NCBI GenBank assembly: GCA_036501425.1
Contig: DASYAI010000039.1
Location: forward strand, 1-35,234
Reading direction: 5' to 3'
Origin: DATKRB01 sp036501425
GTDB lineage: Bacteria; Actinomycetota; Acidimicrobiia; Acidimicrobiales; RAAP-2
DNA: 35,234 nt
Shown: positions 33,898 through 35,234 of the stretch, piece by piece
Position numbering within the stretch: the stretch's first letter is position 1
How the letters are laid out: every line of letters begins with the position of its first letter
Made by a program: the position numbers and the translations under genes
The notes under the pieces: model-generated
Told to the model about the DNA's origin: nothing
The model's database searches: none
The model's input: the letters and a program-made list of their open reading frames with translations, nothing else

Positions 33898-35234
33898 TCA
33901 GGCGAAGGTGGGCAAGGCCCGCAGCTTGCCCAGAGCGGCGATGAACGCCTCGGCGTGGCGGTAGGCGCGTGGAAGCCGGAGGTGGAGGCGCCGGGCCGAG
34001 CGCACCACCCGGGCGGCGACGTTGAAGAAGCTGGTCCGCAGCCGCTTGCCCCGGCAGGTGCGAAACTCGGTGGGCAGGGCCAAGACCCGGACCCAGCGGG
34101 CCACGTTGTAGGCGAGGGCGGACGCCAGCCACCACAACCAGTTGGCCATGAAGCTCTGCAGCGGTGCGTGGTTCATCGCGAAGTCGTGCTGGAGCTGTCG
34201 GATCGCCTCTTCGGGGCCACCACCGCGCAAACGGTGGTGGTGGCCGACCTCGGCGGTCGAGACCTCTGGCCCGGCGTTGGTGATGAGGGCGAAGAAGCGC
34301 CAGCCCCCGAGGTCGTCGAAGCTCAGCTGCTCGCCGACGGTCTTGGGTTGCCGACGCACGATGAGGCGAACGTCTCGCTGGGCGAAGCGGTAGGTGGTCT
34401 CGGCCACCTCTGCGCCGCCGATCTCGCCCGTGGCACGCTCGGCCGGCGACCAGGCCGTTGCCGGGTCACTGGCCAGGACCTCGATCGCTCGGCGTACCTG
34501 CTCGTTCTGCACGCAGGTGATGGAGAAGGTCGCCGCGTGGGCGGTGGCCGTCTGCACCACCGAGCCCGAGAACCCGGCCGAGTCGACCCGAACCCACAGC
34601 TGGTAGCGAGGACGAGCCTCGGTGGGGATGGCGGCCACGCACTCGTCGACGAAGCTGGCCAGCCTCTTGCGGGGACTGGCGTTGCCGCCCCGGGCCCGGA
34701 GGGCGAGGACGTCGCCGGTCTCGCCCACCACCCCCACCAGCGGGGACATCTGGACCTCGTGGTGGTAGGAGAACGTCGAGCCCTCCTTGTGCTTGCCGTA
34801 GGTGTCGATGTAGGTGGCGTCGGGGTCGATGGTCAAGGTCCCCGGGGCCGGGGCTGCCCCCATGGCCCAGGCCCGCCGCAGCATGTCGCGGTTGACGGCC
34901 ACCGCCTTGGCGACCCGGCCCAGGTCGGCCCCGGCCAAGAACCGGTAGAGGGTGGTGTGGCTCGGCAGGGCGTGGGAGCCGCGCAGGCGCTGGGTGGCCT
35001 GGTCGCGGAGCAACGAGACGTCGGCGATGAAGTCGCCACCGGCCAGCTGCAGCTCGACGACGGGCCGGTAGCACTCCCCGCCGCTGTAGCCGCCCGGGCC
35101 GATCGGGCGCAGGTTCCGGCGGTCGGCGACCTCGACCAGGCCCAGGTGGTCCAGCAGCTCGCCGAAGAGGGCGATGCCCGCCACTCCGGTCACGTCGTCC
35201 TCGGTCGCCTCGACGACGACCGGGGCGACCCGCT
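33898..35234 (-). CDS. IS1380-family transposase (N-terminal end outside window)
   Basis: An open frame of 445 codons continues past the right edge; the last visible N-terminal residues read RVAPVVVEATEDDVTGVAGI. It matches the IS1380 DDE transposase: YRFLAGADLGRVAKAVAVNR, LTIDPDATYIDTYGKHKEGS (first Asp), YQLWVRVDSAGFSGSV (second Asp), RFFALITNAGP, GGGPEEAIRQLQHDFAMNH (acidic residue region) and WWLASALAYNVARWV. No frameshift or stop is seen, so the visible part looks functional. GC is high, unlike the cargo genes to its left. A decayed relative in the same orientation lies at 28994-29868. Terminal inverted repeats could not be placed. Confidence 0.92.
   Translation of the reverse strand, partial: RVAPVVVEATEDDVTGVAGIALFGELLDHLGLVEVADRRNLRPIGPGGYSGGECYRPVVELQLAGGDFIADVSLLRDQATQRLRGSHALPSHTTLYRFLAGADLGRVAKAVAVNRDMLRRAWAMGAAPAPGTLTIDPDATYIDTYGKHKEGSTFSYHHEVQMSPLVGVVGETGDVLALRARGGNASPRKRLASFVDECVAAIPTEARPRYQLWVRVDSAGFSGSVVQTATAHAATFSITCVQNEQVRRAIEVLASDPATAWSPAERATGEIGGAEVAETTYRFAQRDVRLIVRRQPKTVGEQLSFDDLGGWRFFALITNAGPEVSTAEVGHHHRLRGGGPEEAIRQLQHDFAMNHAPLQSFMANWLWWLASALAYNVARWVRVLALPTEFRTCRGKRLRTSFFNVAARVVRSARRLHLRLPRAYRHAEAFIAALGKLRALPTFA

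Larger units (their letters stand above)
28588..35234. mobile_element. Accessory island bounded by pepA and open to the right
   Basis: All transposase-like sequences of the window, all pseudogenes and all lower-GC genes lie here. Order: Fic remnant, fragment copy A, IS1380 remnant, secreted protein, propeller protein, hypothetical, fragment copy B (inverted to A), IS5 remnant, IS1380 transposase. Two IS1380-type sequences in the same orientation bracket the cargo, as in a composite transposon, but they are too diverged to have moved together recently. Confidence 0.65.

Overview
The window comes from the chromosome of a very GC-rich bacterium. Gene content points to an actinobacterium: a SUF operon with a Rieske ferredoxin between sufD and sufC, a homodimeric AceE, an lpd/E2/lipB/lipA cluster, DUF2510, LytR-CpsA-Psr, a PduO-type adenosyltransferase and many GTG/TTG starts. 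Acidimicrobiia would fit, but that placement is inference from gene style and not from any marker RNA (no rRNA or tRNA gene was seen).

Positions 1-5633 hold Fe-S cluster assembly split into two converging blocks. The forward block is sufD (5' end cut by the window), a Rieske ferredoxin and a first sufC, closed by a strong hairpin. The reverse block is a second sufC, sufS and sufU. A LytR-CpsA-Psr cell-wall ligase gene lies between them. From 5782 to 12949 come a glycogen-debranching-type glucosidase, an MBL hydrolase, an acyl-CoA dehydrogenase, thiE with a HhH-GPD DNA-repair gene, a DyP peroxidase ending in an encapsulin-type targeting tail, and a divergent Rrf2 regulator that has no cysteine.

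Positions 13018-22207 are devoted to 2-oxoacid dehydrogenase and lipoate: aceE (reverse), rnhA and an aldo/keto reductase, then lpd, a lipoyl E2 and a single 572-residue reading frame in which octanoyltransferase (LipB) and lipoyl synthase (LipA) are fused. Positions 22271-28587 hold a DUF2510 membrane protein, full-length B12-dependent metH, a divergent cobalamin adenosyltransferase and leucyl aminopeptidase. metH and the adenosyltransferase share a 42-bp intergenic stretch carrying a palindrome and two back-to-back -10 elements.

From 28588 to the right edge the character changes to an accessory island. It contains a Fic-like remnant, a decayed IS1380-type transposase, two visibly lower-GC genes (a secreted six-cysteine protein and a membrane-anchored probable beta-propeller), a small reverse-strand hypothetical gene, two inverted copies of a decayed gene fragment, a frameshifted IS5-type transposase, and an IS1380-family transposase that runs off the right end.

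Across the window, eleven genes start only 6-8 nt after a TANNNT- or NAGAAT-like -10 element and have no ribosome binding site, which suggests that leaderless transcription is common in this organism. Genes inside operons, and a few others, have clear GGAGG-type sites instead.
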